From the NCBI GenBank assembly GCA_038030265.1, contig CM075941.1, forward strand, positions 40,052,164 to 40,116,163: a stretch of 64,000 nucleotides of DNA, read 5' to 3'. The DNA comes from Corythucha ciliata (lineage: Eukaryota; Arthropoda; Insecta; Hemiptera; Tingidae). The position numbers were made by a program, and so were the translations under genes. The notes below the pieces were generated by a model. It was not told where the DNA came from and ran no database searches. It worked only from the letters and a program-made list of their open reading frames with translations. Each line of letters opens with the position of its first letter. Position 1 is the first letter of the stretch. Of this stretch, positions 18,283 through 28,509 are shown piece after piece.

Positions 18283-21042
18283 ATGTGGTCCGTTGTCAAG
18301 TTTGTCGACACGAATGAGGTTGACGCTCTTCCTACTTCGTGGATCATCAGCGACAACATGTGCCTGTACTCAACTAATGTTTGTTCGGAACAAAATATTC
18401 GTAAGAAGATCGAGCGATGTTCGTCTCCAGATATAGAACTGTGGAACAAATACAGAATAAAGGTTCTTTCATCGAAAGAGTATTCAAGTTTTGCATTAGC
18501 TAACTCAAAAGCCAGCAAAGCTTGTTACGCTTCGGATTTTTCCGAAGCGGACTTTGAAAAACTGGAGCCGAAAAGAAAAGCAAAAAGAAGAATTATCTCA
18601 AGTGACAACGAAGAAGATTCAAACGAGTCATTGGATTTTTCTTGCCAAATTTTAAGTGAGTGGGTTCTTTTCAGAAATTTATTTCATGCATTGAAAGTGG
18701 TTCTCTTTCTAGAGAGAAGATCGGGAAGTCCAGAAAGCAATCCACACAATGCTTCTCTTGGATCTTATTACAGAAGTATATAAGGCCAATTGTACTTTTT
18801 TAAAAAAAAATCTGCCTTTCGGTGCAATATAAAATATTTATGCAATATTTTCTCAGGATTTAAGGAGAATGATTTAAATTCAGGCGACCAGGAGATGAAG
18901 GTTCCATCGACTTCTCAGACCGAAAGTATATCATATCCCTAACTTTTATGGAGGGGGTGGGGGTGGGGGTAATGATACACTTGTTTGTTTTGAGATCGGG
19001 TAACCAAACGCCCCCCTCGATCTCTGTAAGTGTACAACACACTTCGCTAAACCGCATCTCCACCCCCAGAGCCCAACGGGAAAACGACTTCGCTAAACCG
19101 CATCTCCACCCCCCAGAGCCAAATGGGAAAACGACTTCGCTAAACCGCATCTCCACCCCCCAGAGCCCAACGGGAAAACGACTTCGCTGAACCACATCTC
19201 CACCCCCAGAAAGAGAACCACCCGCAACACACCGGCGCATGAGAGGACCGCCCATGCCCTACTCCCGGGAAATCACGTGAGTGGCAGTGGGTGGTACCTC
19301 CTACGGGCTATATAAGCCGTGCGGAGACTGAGAAAGAGGCATTCCGACGGCTGCTAGCACCAAGAGCAGCACCATCCCGAAGAGGACCCACTCTGGACAG
19401 CAACCCCGAAGACACCACATCCCTGTCCTCACCCCTACAGCTGGAGCAAGCGCAAGGGCGCTAACAGAACTTCAGCCCGGAGGACGGTAGTTCTACTCCG
19501 TGAGGGTGACGAACACCGCTCTAACCTCCATCTAGGGCAAGCGCAAGGGCGCTAATCGAACTTCAGCCCAGAGGACCCGCTGATCGCGTCGAGGGACGCT
19601 CATAGACGACCCCGAAGACCTGGAGCAAGCGCAAGGGCGCTAACCGACTACCCAGGAGACCTGGAGCGAGCGCAAGGGCGCTACCAGAACTTCAGCCCGG
19701 AGGACGGTAGTTCTCCCCCTTGAGGGTGACGAACACCGATCTAAGGGCAAGCGCAAGGGCGCTAACCAAACTTCAACCCAGACGGACCTGTGGCGAGTGC
19801 AAGGGCGCTAACCAACCACCAACCCCAAGGATCTGGGGCAAGCGCAAGGGCGCTAATCAACTTTCGACCCAGAGGACCCTCAGGCAGCGTAGAGGGACGC
19901 TCACTGACGACCCAGAGGACCTGTGGCGAGCGCAAGGACGCTAACCCACCACCGAAAGAGGCACGTCTACCGCCGAAGGAGCTCGCGTCCAGAAGTACGA
20001 CCGACCTCCCCGGAGCGAACACCTCCGTTCCAGAAAGACTGTTTATTTTCCACATTGTACATATATTGTAAATATCACGAAATATATTGGGGCCTGTTAC
20101 CCAAAAGACAACAACAGGTGGCGACCGTGACTTTTTCCTCAAGGCCCTCGATCTTCGGACAGCCGCGTTAAGCTACACGGCGTCAGTTTCTTAACTCGGG
20201 GTATTATTCACTAACTCCAGTGGCAGAATGAAATTGGCACTAAGGCGTAGCTAAATGATAATACCACATCAAATTTTATTTTAGGTAGCAAAGTCCTGCA
20301 CCTTGAAGTGCCACAACAACCAGACAATTCATTTTGCGAAGCCATTGTCAAATATTTAGTGTCTCAGAGGAGTACCTACTCTAATGAATTTGGAAAAGAA
20401 AATTGATCAGGTTGCGAAACGGACAGAAAATATTGAAGCGACTCTTCTAATACTACTGCACGATAGAAATGTGGGGGATGATGAAGGACATGGAAGTACT
20501 GTGGAAGACGACATATTTAACAAAATTCCTGCCAAAACCGAGTCTGATCTTGTGGAAATAGAACGTAGTTTGGAGAACAAAACGGTTTACGCCCAGCTTG
20601 TGAGTAGTACTCCATTGCCGCTTTAGAGCTTGACGATTCGACTTGAAAATGATATTTTTGTGTACTCTTCCATAGGTGAAAGGATTAGCTGCTATTGGTG
20701 GCAATGGTTTTAAGGACTGCATTCGCAGACTGTTGAAAAAAGTATTGATTGATGAAGTATCATTATGCTACAGTTACAGCGGCCATAAGGGAAAACAATG
20801 TTTTGGAAATCTTAAACTTTCTCAAGCAGTGATTGGTAAACGTCATATTTTTTTGGTATTTTTTTCCAATTGGTTCAATTTTTTTTTCAGATGCTGTACA
20901 AAAATTAAATCCAGCTGTCACTAAGAAAGAAATTGAGACTTGCATCCACTTGACTTGGCTCAGTAAATCCAAAGAGCGCTTAAAAATGTATGCCCGTGGT
21001 GCGCCAGCTTGTGAAGTTGAAAAACATCATGAAGTTGAATGA
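18283..21042 (+). CDS. DUF4806-type gene, multi-exon
   Basis: The best candidate for a real gene. Exon 1 (18283-18655, donor GTGAG) encodes MWSVVKFVDTNEVDALPTSW, the N-terminal module common in DUF4806 proteins, then a basic patch (KRKAKRR) and acidic stretch. A small candidate exon lies at 18857-18925. A candidate exon start is 20285 after TTTTATTTTAG. The C-terminal DUF4806 domain is on three exons: about 20384-20599 (coiled coil, then FNKIPAKTESDLVEIERSLE), 20676-20835 (GLAAIGGNGFKDCIRRLLKK and SGHKGKQCFGNLKLS) and 20891-21042 (DAVQKLNPAVTKKEIETCI, stop TGA). Phases of the last three exons agree and borders are GT-AG. The link at 20357-20384 is out of frame in every simple model, so the gene may be broken there or have an unseen exon. 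The function of DUF4806 is unknown. A 1.2 kb LTR-like element occupies the first large intron. Confidence 0.6.
18991..20185 (+). mobile_element. LTR-like element, copy 2, 4 bp TSD
   Basis: Runs from TGAGATCGGGTAACC to ACGGCGTCA and is flanked by GTTT at 18987-18990 and 20186-20189. The left part has three to four ~60 bp repeats (ACTTCGCTAAACCGCATCTC cores). An E-box and TATA box follow at 19274-19316, then GC-rich minisatellite (GCAAGCGCAAGGGCGCTAA units), then TGGCGACCGTGAC near 20117. At 1195 bp it is the least rearranged of the three copies. No protein is encoded. It lies in an intron of the DUF4806-type gene in the sense orientation. Confidence 0.8.
19274..19345 (+). promoter_or_regulatory. 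Candidate pol II promoter in LTR-like element
   Basis: CACGTG (19274-19279) and a consensus TATATAAG (19309-19316) precede GAGACTGAGAAAGAGGCATT, where initiation would be expected about 30 bp after the TATA box. The same pair is conserved in copy 3 (25923-25928 and 25958-25965). It supports plus-strand orientation for the element and U3-R-like organisation. Activity is not shown by sequence. Confidence 0.55.
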
Positions 21043-21869
21043 CTTAGGCGTGCCGAATTCTTTGTTTATTAGGTACGTAATGGTAATTTCCGATACTCCG
21101 TGTGGAAAGTGCGATTTTCCGCACGCAAGCGCGGGGATAATCAATTTTTCTGCATGTTGTACTGGAAAGTAATATACGATAGGCGTGCGAAAGTACTTTT
21201 CAATACTCGTGTGACTCGTCCTCTTTCCACTCGCGCAACTGTCACACTCGTATAGAAAAATAATTCTGCACTATAGTATCGTAATATGCTATTCCTCCCT
21301 ATCCCTAATTAAATAATCGTGGTGAAATCAACTTTTTTCTATAACCCCTAGGTTTCTGTAATGAATGAGTAAAGAATATCAATTCTTTTGAAGTCCTCGA
21401 CGATTGTTTTTACAGTGTTTCCGCACCAATTCGACGGACTTGAGCATAGTACCTTGGGGGGGGGGGGGTTGTTAAACTCTAATCCCCGATCTTCTATGCT
21501 GAACCCCTTAAGTAAGATCCAAAGGAAATGGCATGGCGAAAAGCACTTTTTTCAACCTTTCTAAAGCTCTGCATCAAGAATATGAAGTCAGCTCGGACTC
21601 GATTTTTTTCACGAACACCATACAAAAGCCGTACGGAACCATGGAAGTTAAAAGCAGCGAAAAACGAAAGCACGTGAAACCCCCAGGAAGGGATGTTCTT
21701 CTAATTTTGTCTCTTCCTTCCTTTCTTCAACATAAATTATAGTCCAGAAAACCTTCCTGAAAAAATTATGGTTCAAAGGGAGTCCCACTTTCCAAATGTG
21801 TCCTCTTCTCTCAACTTGTATTGACTGCAAATTTGTTCATTCACCACCCGAATAAATTATAAGCTGCAC
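21043..21869. other. No gene recognised
   Basis: AT-rich downstream region of the DUF4806 gene with a poly-G run at about 21457. A 70-codon frame at 21533-21742 shows no motif. A 16 bp tandem duplication (GAGCATTACGATAC) lies at 21869-21900, at the edge of the MULE remnant. Confidence 0.4.
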
Positions 21870-22574
21870 GAGCATTACGATACCCGCAGAGCATTACGAT
21901 ACGCAGAGAAATACCCCCAGCTCTCTGAATATGATTTCGTCTTAATAATTATCAACGAGACACAGAGAGAAATTTTAAAAGAATACGGCAACGACTGTGT
22001 TTGTGTCGGTGAAACACACGGGTTGGACTCTTACGGGTTTCAACTAACAACTGTGCTCGTTTTGGACGAACTTCGTCAAGCCTTGCCATGCGCCTTTATG
22101 TTCACCAACAGAGGAGACACTTTAATTTTTGAGGTGCTATTCGACGTCGTTCGGGAATCTTGTGGGAAATTGAGCCCAAAAATATTTATGAGCGACATGG
22201 TCGAAGCATTTTACCAATGCTTGGGTAAAGGTTATGGGAGAACCTGGCCTGTACTTGGCACGTGGACAGGGCGTGGCACAAAAATCTAGCCAAGATTACG
22301 GACAAGGAAAAACAAGCCGAAGGAAGAAACCGACGCTATGGCTTCCGACAGAATGCTCCATGAGGCGATCCGAACTTTCAAAGATGACCCCCAAACGTTT
22401 TATTTCGGCAGCTATTTTCAGGCGCATTATACGGAACGCGCCGAAAGTTGGGCCTTTTGTTTCAGGCTACACTCCGGGCTTAACACTAACATGCATTTAG
22501 AGCGAATACATGGAGTGCTAAAACACATTTATCTTCACGGCAACAAACCAAAACGCTTAGACGTGACAATTTAA
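21870..22574 (+). pseudogene. MULE-type transposase remnant
   Basis: DDE transposase of the Mutator-like group. The reading GETHGLDSYGFQLTTVLVLD then PCAFMFTNRGDT and LSPKIFMSDMVEAFYQCLG matches the MULE core, where a D-S-T-HG motif and an MSDD motif carry the catalytic aspartates. Here the first reads GETHG, so that Asp seems lost. After a frameshift near 22270, ESWAFCFRLHSGLNTNMHLE then HGVLKHIYLHGNKPKRLD supplies the Glu-containing C-terminal block. The N-terminal DNA-binding region and the TIRs were not found. Confidence 0.75.
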
Positions 22575-22816
22575 CAACAAACTCAACAAAATGAAACAAA
22601 ATTGGAATATATCTTACGTTTTTTGCACGTAATGTTAAACCAGAGAGCTCTTTCAGCTAGCCCAAATTTCATCTTAAAATCGTAGTACTTCAACTTTAAT
22701 TTATTTACTCCCCGTATGGACCACGTTGATGAGGTCCATACCTCGATCCTCCAGATTTTTTTTTCTAATCCAGTAAAACATCCTGTCTCTCAGTGTTGTG
22801 GTCCACTTTCGGTGAT

Positions 22817-23454
22817 TTACAGTGCACTATTGTCTTCGCATCGTGAAGCAATGTTCTGATAGTGACGTATGTTAGCAGATGATGCAGACCGTGCCGGATC
22901 GTTGTGCGGATTATCCACTCTGGGTTTAGGGTTGGTTCCCATGGTGTTTACAAGCATTTGCTCGCCCGCAGACAGTGGTCGAGTATAAGTCGGTCTCACA
23001 CGTGTTACTGGCTCAATTTGAGCAGCCGCGGTTCACACCTCAATGAGTGAAGACACGTTTTGGCCTAACAATGTCATCTTGTTGGCAGCGGCCTCTACTG
23101 CTGTCGCAGTGGCCTCTGCCCGTCGGGCATTTGACAAAAGGGTCTCCGCTGCGCTAAGTAATTGCGCCGTTGCCTCCTTAATTGGGTCAATCGAAGTGTC
23201 CATGTCTGGGGCTTCCTCCGTACGACTATCGATTCGCTCCCATTTGTCTTTGTGGGTGAGCGTTGGAATGATTACGTGCTCCATCAGAAAATCCTCCTGG
23301 TCTTCATCTGACATCGCTGAGACATCGGGGGGATTCTCCATGGCGCGACCGATAGTCGCCCAGTCGAGGATCGTTGTTATGGGGAGGCCCCTAAAATGAG
23401 ATCGTCTTAGGGACATTATTGCGGCTGTTAGTGTCTGTAGAAATAATAGTGCAA
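22817..23454 (-). pseudogene. Unassigned ORF, two frames
   Basis: After the piggyBac part ends, the same minus-strand frame continues for about 140 residues of unrelated sequence to a stop at 23033. A TTATTTCTACAG acceptor-like string lies at its start. Readable pieces are MSLRRSHFRGLPITTILDWA, MSDEDQEDFLMEHVIIPTL and an alanine-rich helical segment ending LLGQNVSSLIEV. A second frame then gives IEPVTRVRPTYTRPLSAGEQ and LVNTMGTNPKPRVDNPHN to 22817. Composition is protein-like across both frames, suggesting one frameshifted gene. I do not recognise it. A capsid- or Gag-like protein is possible but unsupported. Confidence 0.4.
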
Positions 23455-23869
23455 TTAACTTCATACATGGAGGGATTTCCCTTTTATTTTGACGGATGGT
23501 CCCTACCAACGTCAGTCGCTTCGATTTGAGTTCCTCTGCAAGTGAAATGCTAGTGAAGAAGTTGTCAGCAGTGATATTTCGTCCACTGTTATAAATTGAC
23601 GTCGAAAGTTCCATGACCAAACTGCTCCCCAGATTTCGTTGCACTTCGCCAGGTTGCTTTCCACAATAAATTTTCCCATCGATGGCGTAAGAATTTTTAG
23701 AGTCGCCCATCCAGAATATTTTAATGCCATATTTTCCTGGTTTGCTCGGAATATATTGAGTAAAAGGGCATCTACCCCTGAATGTCACTAACTGCTCGTT
23801 GATCGTAACGTTTACTGGAGTGGGTGAATTGAAGGGGTCGTCGCCATGATGGCAAGAGGGGGGACACAA
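23455..23869 (-). pseudogene. piggyBac transposase fragment A
   Basis: About 138 residues of a DDE_Tnp_1_7 (piggyBac/PGBD) transposase: INEQLVTFRGRCPFTQYIPS, KPGKYGIKIFWMGDSKNSYA, NITADNFFTSISLAEELKS and RLTLVGTIRQNKREIPP. In the family the first block is normally DEQL with a catalytic Asp. Here it is NEQL, a D-to-N change at that site, while the second Asp (ADNFF) is kept. The N-terminus and the region of the third Asp are missing; the frame then enters the unassigned ORF at 22817-23454. Confidence 0.85.
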
Positions 23870-25633
23870 GAGAGGACCCTAAGAGCGATAAACCAGTTCC
23901 CTACGAGCAAGAGAGCTTTCAGGTTTTTCTCCCATCTTCTCCGACTCTCCTCATCCGATCAACGGTTATGACATTGTCTCATTAAAAGGTACTGATTTTA
24001 TTTGTTTTTCGTGGAGGAATATAATTATTATTTATCTAAAATACAATTGTTTAGTCTGTCTTGGATTTCAAGTTTAATTTCCTCTTTCGCCCTGCTCGTG
24101 GGACTCATCTTAGAGTGGGTAACCCCCTCTCAACTCATACCTGATGAAAAACGTAAGGAGGGGGAGGGGTAGAGAATAGCAATACAAAAAATTTGAAATT
24201 ACATGTTTAGACTTACCTGAACGTGAAAAACAAAACAAAACGAAGCTACGCCAACTATAAAACGAACAATGCAGAGCGAGAAAAGCGCACAGTTCTCGAA
24301 TGAGAAAGTTCCTCTCCTACTATTCTCTGGATCGCCGTCATCAATTCGACATTCACAATACATCAATCTGCTGAATCAGCGGTGCACGTGAAGACACTGT
24401 GACCACAACCACCACCACCTACCACCGCTAGATAACGCCACTAAACCAACGATAATCATCCTCCTTGAGCACTGGGCCTGTGAGACCCAGTGCATGCATT
24501 CTAGGGTGGGTGCCAGAAAAATATCACTGGGATCACGATAATCGTGAAAATTAGGTTCAAAATTGTATTAATGGGTCGAAAACAATAAATTTGAAGATGT
24601 CCTAGAGGGTCATGAGGGTAGGGCATTCATAAGGTTGGAAAAATAGAAAAATATCAGTCCCTGGGTCAATTTGACCCAGCTCATGCATTCTAGGGAAACC
24701 ATTATTCCCCTAGAAATAAAGAAAGAAATTTCATCACACAACAACATTTTCGACAAATTTAGATAAGAAAATTCTAAAATATTGTGGTTTGCCACATCCA
24801 CACCTGTCAAAAAAACTTCTTTGCATGCTCTACCACCATTCCTAAAATTGGCCATAATTCGAGATTAAACGAACGGGGAAGAGATACACCTCGTAGCGCC
24901 TATATAATTTACTATAATATTAATCCACTGAATTATTTCCACTGATGGTAGATAGCGTGGTAATGACCATTTCAACAAATTCCTTAAAACCGTATCGCAT
25001 TGCCTCCCAGCCCGTTCCCCCTCCATAGGGAAATTTGCTATGTGGAAAAAGAAAGAGTGCCCCTAAAAATTATCATTACATTGATCTGAAGCCCTCACAG
25101 TTTTTAGCCCTTCGCTTTTGTATTTTTGCAAGTTTGACTTTCGTAATTTATTCGGAGTGCTTTTGCTTTCATAGTACGTTGAGATTCACTTATAATCCTT
25201 CGTGGACGCCGCCGAACCAAACCCAGAGAAAAATATAGCATCCGTACACCGAAGCTTTGTTCGCTGACGGGGTCTGCCTAAATCCGCACCTTCCTCTCCA
25301 TCCCTCCTGAACATTCCGCAATTTAAAGCACCACTTCGAGCCAAAACCCGCACGCTTCCAGGTACGACGCTTAAGTTCATTTAAAAATATCGCAGGTCCT
25401 CCAAACGCCCAACCAGATACCGACAGATAAATTCAACTGACAGTTCTGTAGTTATACAATTCTTATGGGACCTTACCCAAGTAGCAGAAGGGTATATCAA
25501 ATATATTTTCAAGATATGATAGTGATATATTCAGTATTTATATCAAATAGATATTGAAATAGGTTATATTTGATAGGTTTTAATCTTATATCAATTTCCC
25601 AATTTAAAATATTTATTTCGCCATGTATTCAAT
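23870..25633. other. No gene; two piggyBac-like terminal motifs
   Basis: Mostly AT-rich. CATGCATTCTAGGG occurs at about 24493-24506 and 24682-24695. Read on the minus strand it is CCCTAGAATGCATG, followed by palindromes such as CTGGGTCAAATTGACCCAG. CCCTAGAA plus a palindrome resembles piggyBac termini. Neither copy is next to a TTAA target, so they are broken ends, perhaps of the element at 23455. Confidence 0.4.
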
Positions 25634-25988
25634 ATATTGAGATCGGGTAACCAAACGCCCCCCCTCGATCTCGGTAAGTGTACAACACACTTCGCTAAAC
25701 CACATCTCCACCCCCCAGAGCCCAACGGGAAAACGACTTCGCTGAACCACATCTCCACCCCCCAGAGCCAAATGGGAAAACGACTTCGCTAAACCGCATC
25801 TCCACCCCCCAGAGCCCAACGGGAAAACGACTTTGCTGAACCACATCTCCACCCCCAGAAAGAGAACCACCCGCAACACACCGGCGCATGAGAGGACCGC
25901 CCATGCCCTACTCCCGGGAAATCACGTGAGTGGCAGTGGGTGGTACCTCCTACGGGCTATATAAGCCGTGCGGAGACCGAGAAAGAGG

Positions 25989-26815
25989 TAGAGGTGGGTA
26001 GTGACAGCTTTTTTCGGTATCAGGTACTACTTGATAATGATACTTTAAAATATCAGATACTTTTACCGGGTACTTTTAGTATCAGGTACATTGGGGGGGG
26101 GGGAGTCAAAAAGTTTTGAAAATAAAATCCAACTGCTGCAGATACTCTAGATTTCTAGATTATTTAGTTTTGAGTACAACGGTTTCGCATCTTGGGTTGA
26201 TATCAAAAATATCTTCATTAGGTAGGTATATTTATAAAATAATTTTCGAAAGAAAAAGAACGAATGGCAAACGTAAACATACAATTTTTAAAATAAGTAA
26301 GTCTAAGGGTTGATTAAAAGGAGAAATGTTACGTTTTAACGCTGATATGCCCGTTATTTCTACCCCCGTCACTCATGATTAATATGTACCCAATCGGTTA
26401 TCTACTCAATTGTCACTGGAAGTCCGAGCCGAGGCACTAGTGACAGTGACAGTGACTGAAAGGAAACAAAACCAAGTACAAGCGAGTACATTGTATCAGA
26501 TACTCATCTTGCTTTGCTATTGGTTGGAAAGTACCCAGTCAACTAACTTCATGCTCTCTCATTGGCTAAAAAGTACCCGTTTGTTGGTGCCATCATTCGG
26601 TGGATAGCGAAACAACAATTGACTGCGAAATACCTCCGCTTTCCGCTTGGGAATAAAGTCAGTCGTGGGCTCGTGGGGAGAGGAGAACTCTTAGTTGATA
26701 TTGATACTTGATACTAAAAGTACTCGGTTCAATCGGGCAGTATCAGTTGATACTACTAGGTACATTGAAGTATCAGTGACAAAGTATCAAGTAGATACTT
26801 TTTTACCCACCTCTA
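25989..26815. mobile_element. hAT-type non-autonomous element, 8 bp TSD
   Basis: Starts TAGAGGTGGGTAGTGACAG and ends TACCCACCTCTA, giving inverted termini of the hAT type. Flanks GAAAGAGG at 25981-25988 and 26816-26823 form an exact 8 bp TSD, the hAT signature. The 827 bp interior has no transposase. Internal TATCAGGTAC/GTATCA-type short repeats cluster near both ends. Confidence 0.85.
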
Positions 26816-26832
26816 GAAAGAGGCATTCCGAC

Positions 26833-27478
26833 CAGCGGTGGGTAGTGACAGCTTTTTTCGGTATCAGGTACTACTTGATAATGATACTTTAAAATATCAG
26901 ATACTTTTACCGGGTACTTTTAGTATCAGGTACATTGGGGGGGGGGGGGAGTCAAAAAGTTATGAAAATAAAACCCAACTGCTGCAGGTACTCTAGATTT
27001 CTAGATTATTTAGTTTTGAGTACAACGGTTTCACATCTTGGGTTGATATCAAATATCTTCATTAGGTAGGTATATTTATAAAGTCATTTTAGAAAGAAAA
27101 AGAACGAATGGCAAACGTAAACATACAATTTTTTAAATAAGTAAGTCTAAGGGTTGATTAAAAGGAGAAATGTTACGTTTTAACGCTGATATGCCCGTTA
27201 TTTCTACCCCCGTCACTCATGATTAATATGTACCCACTCGGTTATCTACTCAATTGTCACTGGAAGTCCGAGCCGAGGCACTAGTGACAGTGACAGTGAC
27301 TGAAAGGAAACAAAACCAAGTACAAGCGAGTACAATTGTATCAGATACTCATCTTGCTTTGCTATTGGTTGGAAAGTACCCAGTCAACTAACTTCATGCT
27401 CTCTCATTGGCTAAAAAGTACCCGTTTGTTGGTGCCATCATTCGGTGGATAGAGAAACAACAATTGACTGCGAAATAC
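26833..27478. mobile_element. Second, truncated copy of the hAT element
   Basis: Begins CAGCGGTGGGTAGTGACAG and follows the first copy at ~95% identity until GACTGCGAAATAC (about 27478). The right ~170 bp and right terminus are missing. It lies just 10 bp after the first copy's TSD. Different terminal bases (CAGCGG versus TAGAGG) show it is an independent copy, not a simple tandem duplication of the first. Confidence 0.75.
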
Positions 27479-28509
27479 ATAGCAAAGGGCGCTAACATCT
27501 CACCGGAAGAGCTCCCAACGAAACCCCGTTATCCCCCGGTAGTTCTCCCCCTAGAGGGTGACGAACACCGGTCCTCATCCCTGTGGTGGCGGGTTCTGCT
27601 CCCAGTTACTGGTCGACGCAGGCCCCACCTTCCTGCTCTCTACCTCCCAGGGTGAATCCTTACCAGAGGGCCTAGAGGGCTTAGCGCCTTAATTGGCTGC
27701 CCTTGAACTCCTGGTGAGCGACAGAACCACATCCCTGTCCTCACCCCTACAGCTGCAGCAAGCGCAAGGGCGCTAACCGAACTTCGGCCCGGAGGACGGT
27801 AGTTCTCCCCCGTGAGGGTGACGAACACCGCTCTAACCTCCATCCAGGGCAAGCGCAAGGGCGCTAATCTAACTTCAGCCCGGAGGACCCGCAGATAGCG
27901 TCGAGGGACGCTCATAGACGACACGGAGGACCTGGAGCAAGCGCAAGGGCGCTAACCGACCGTTAACCCAGGAGATCTGGAGCGAGGGCGCTAACAGAAC
28001 TTCAGCCCGGAGGACGGTAGTTCTCCCCCTAGAGGGTGACGAACACCGACACAACCTCCATCTAGGGCAAGCGCAAGGGCGCTAACCAAACTTCAACCCA
28101 GACGGACCTGTGGCGAGCGCAAGGACGCTAACCAACCACCAACCCCAAGGATCTGGGGCAAGCGCAAGGGCGCTAATCAACTTTCGACCCAGAGGACCCG
28201 CAGGCAGCGTCGAGGGACGCTCACTGACGACCCAGAGGACCTGTGGCGAGCGCAAGGACGCTAACCCACCACCGAAAGAGGCACGTCTACCGCCGAAGGA
28301 GCTCGCGTCCAGAAGTACGACCGACCTCCCCGGAGCGAACACCTCCGTTCCAGAAAGACTGTTTATTTTCCACATTCTACATATATTGTAAATATCACGA
28401 AATATATTGGGGCCTGTTACCCAAAAGACAACAACAGGTGGCGACCGTGACTTTTTCCTCAAGGCCCTCGATCTTCGGACAGCCGCGTTAACCTACACGG
28501 CGTCAATAT

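Larger units (their letters stand above)
25638..28505 (+). mobile_element. LTR-like element, copy 3, with nested inserts
   Basis: Same termini as copies 1 and 2 (TGAGATCGGG...ACGGCGTCA), flanked by ATAT at 25634-25637 and 28506-28509. It has the 60 bp repeat block, E-box 25923-25928 and TATA box 25958-25965. A hAT MITE is inserted at 25989 and a second, truncated MITE follows. The GC-rich minisatellite body resumes at about 27480. 27560-27760 matches 12720-12960 of copy 1 in reverse, a segment missing from copy 2. The 3' 430 bp is almost identical to copy 2. Confidence 0.8.

Noticed and set aside
21533..21742. 70-codon ORF before the MULE remnant
   Set aside because: It could be N-terminal transposase sequence but shows no recognisable zinc finger or motif, so it was not assigned.
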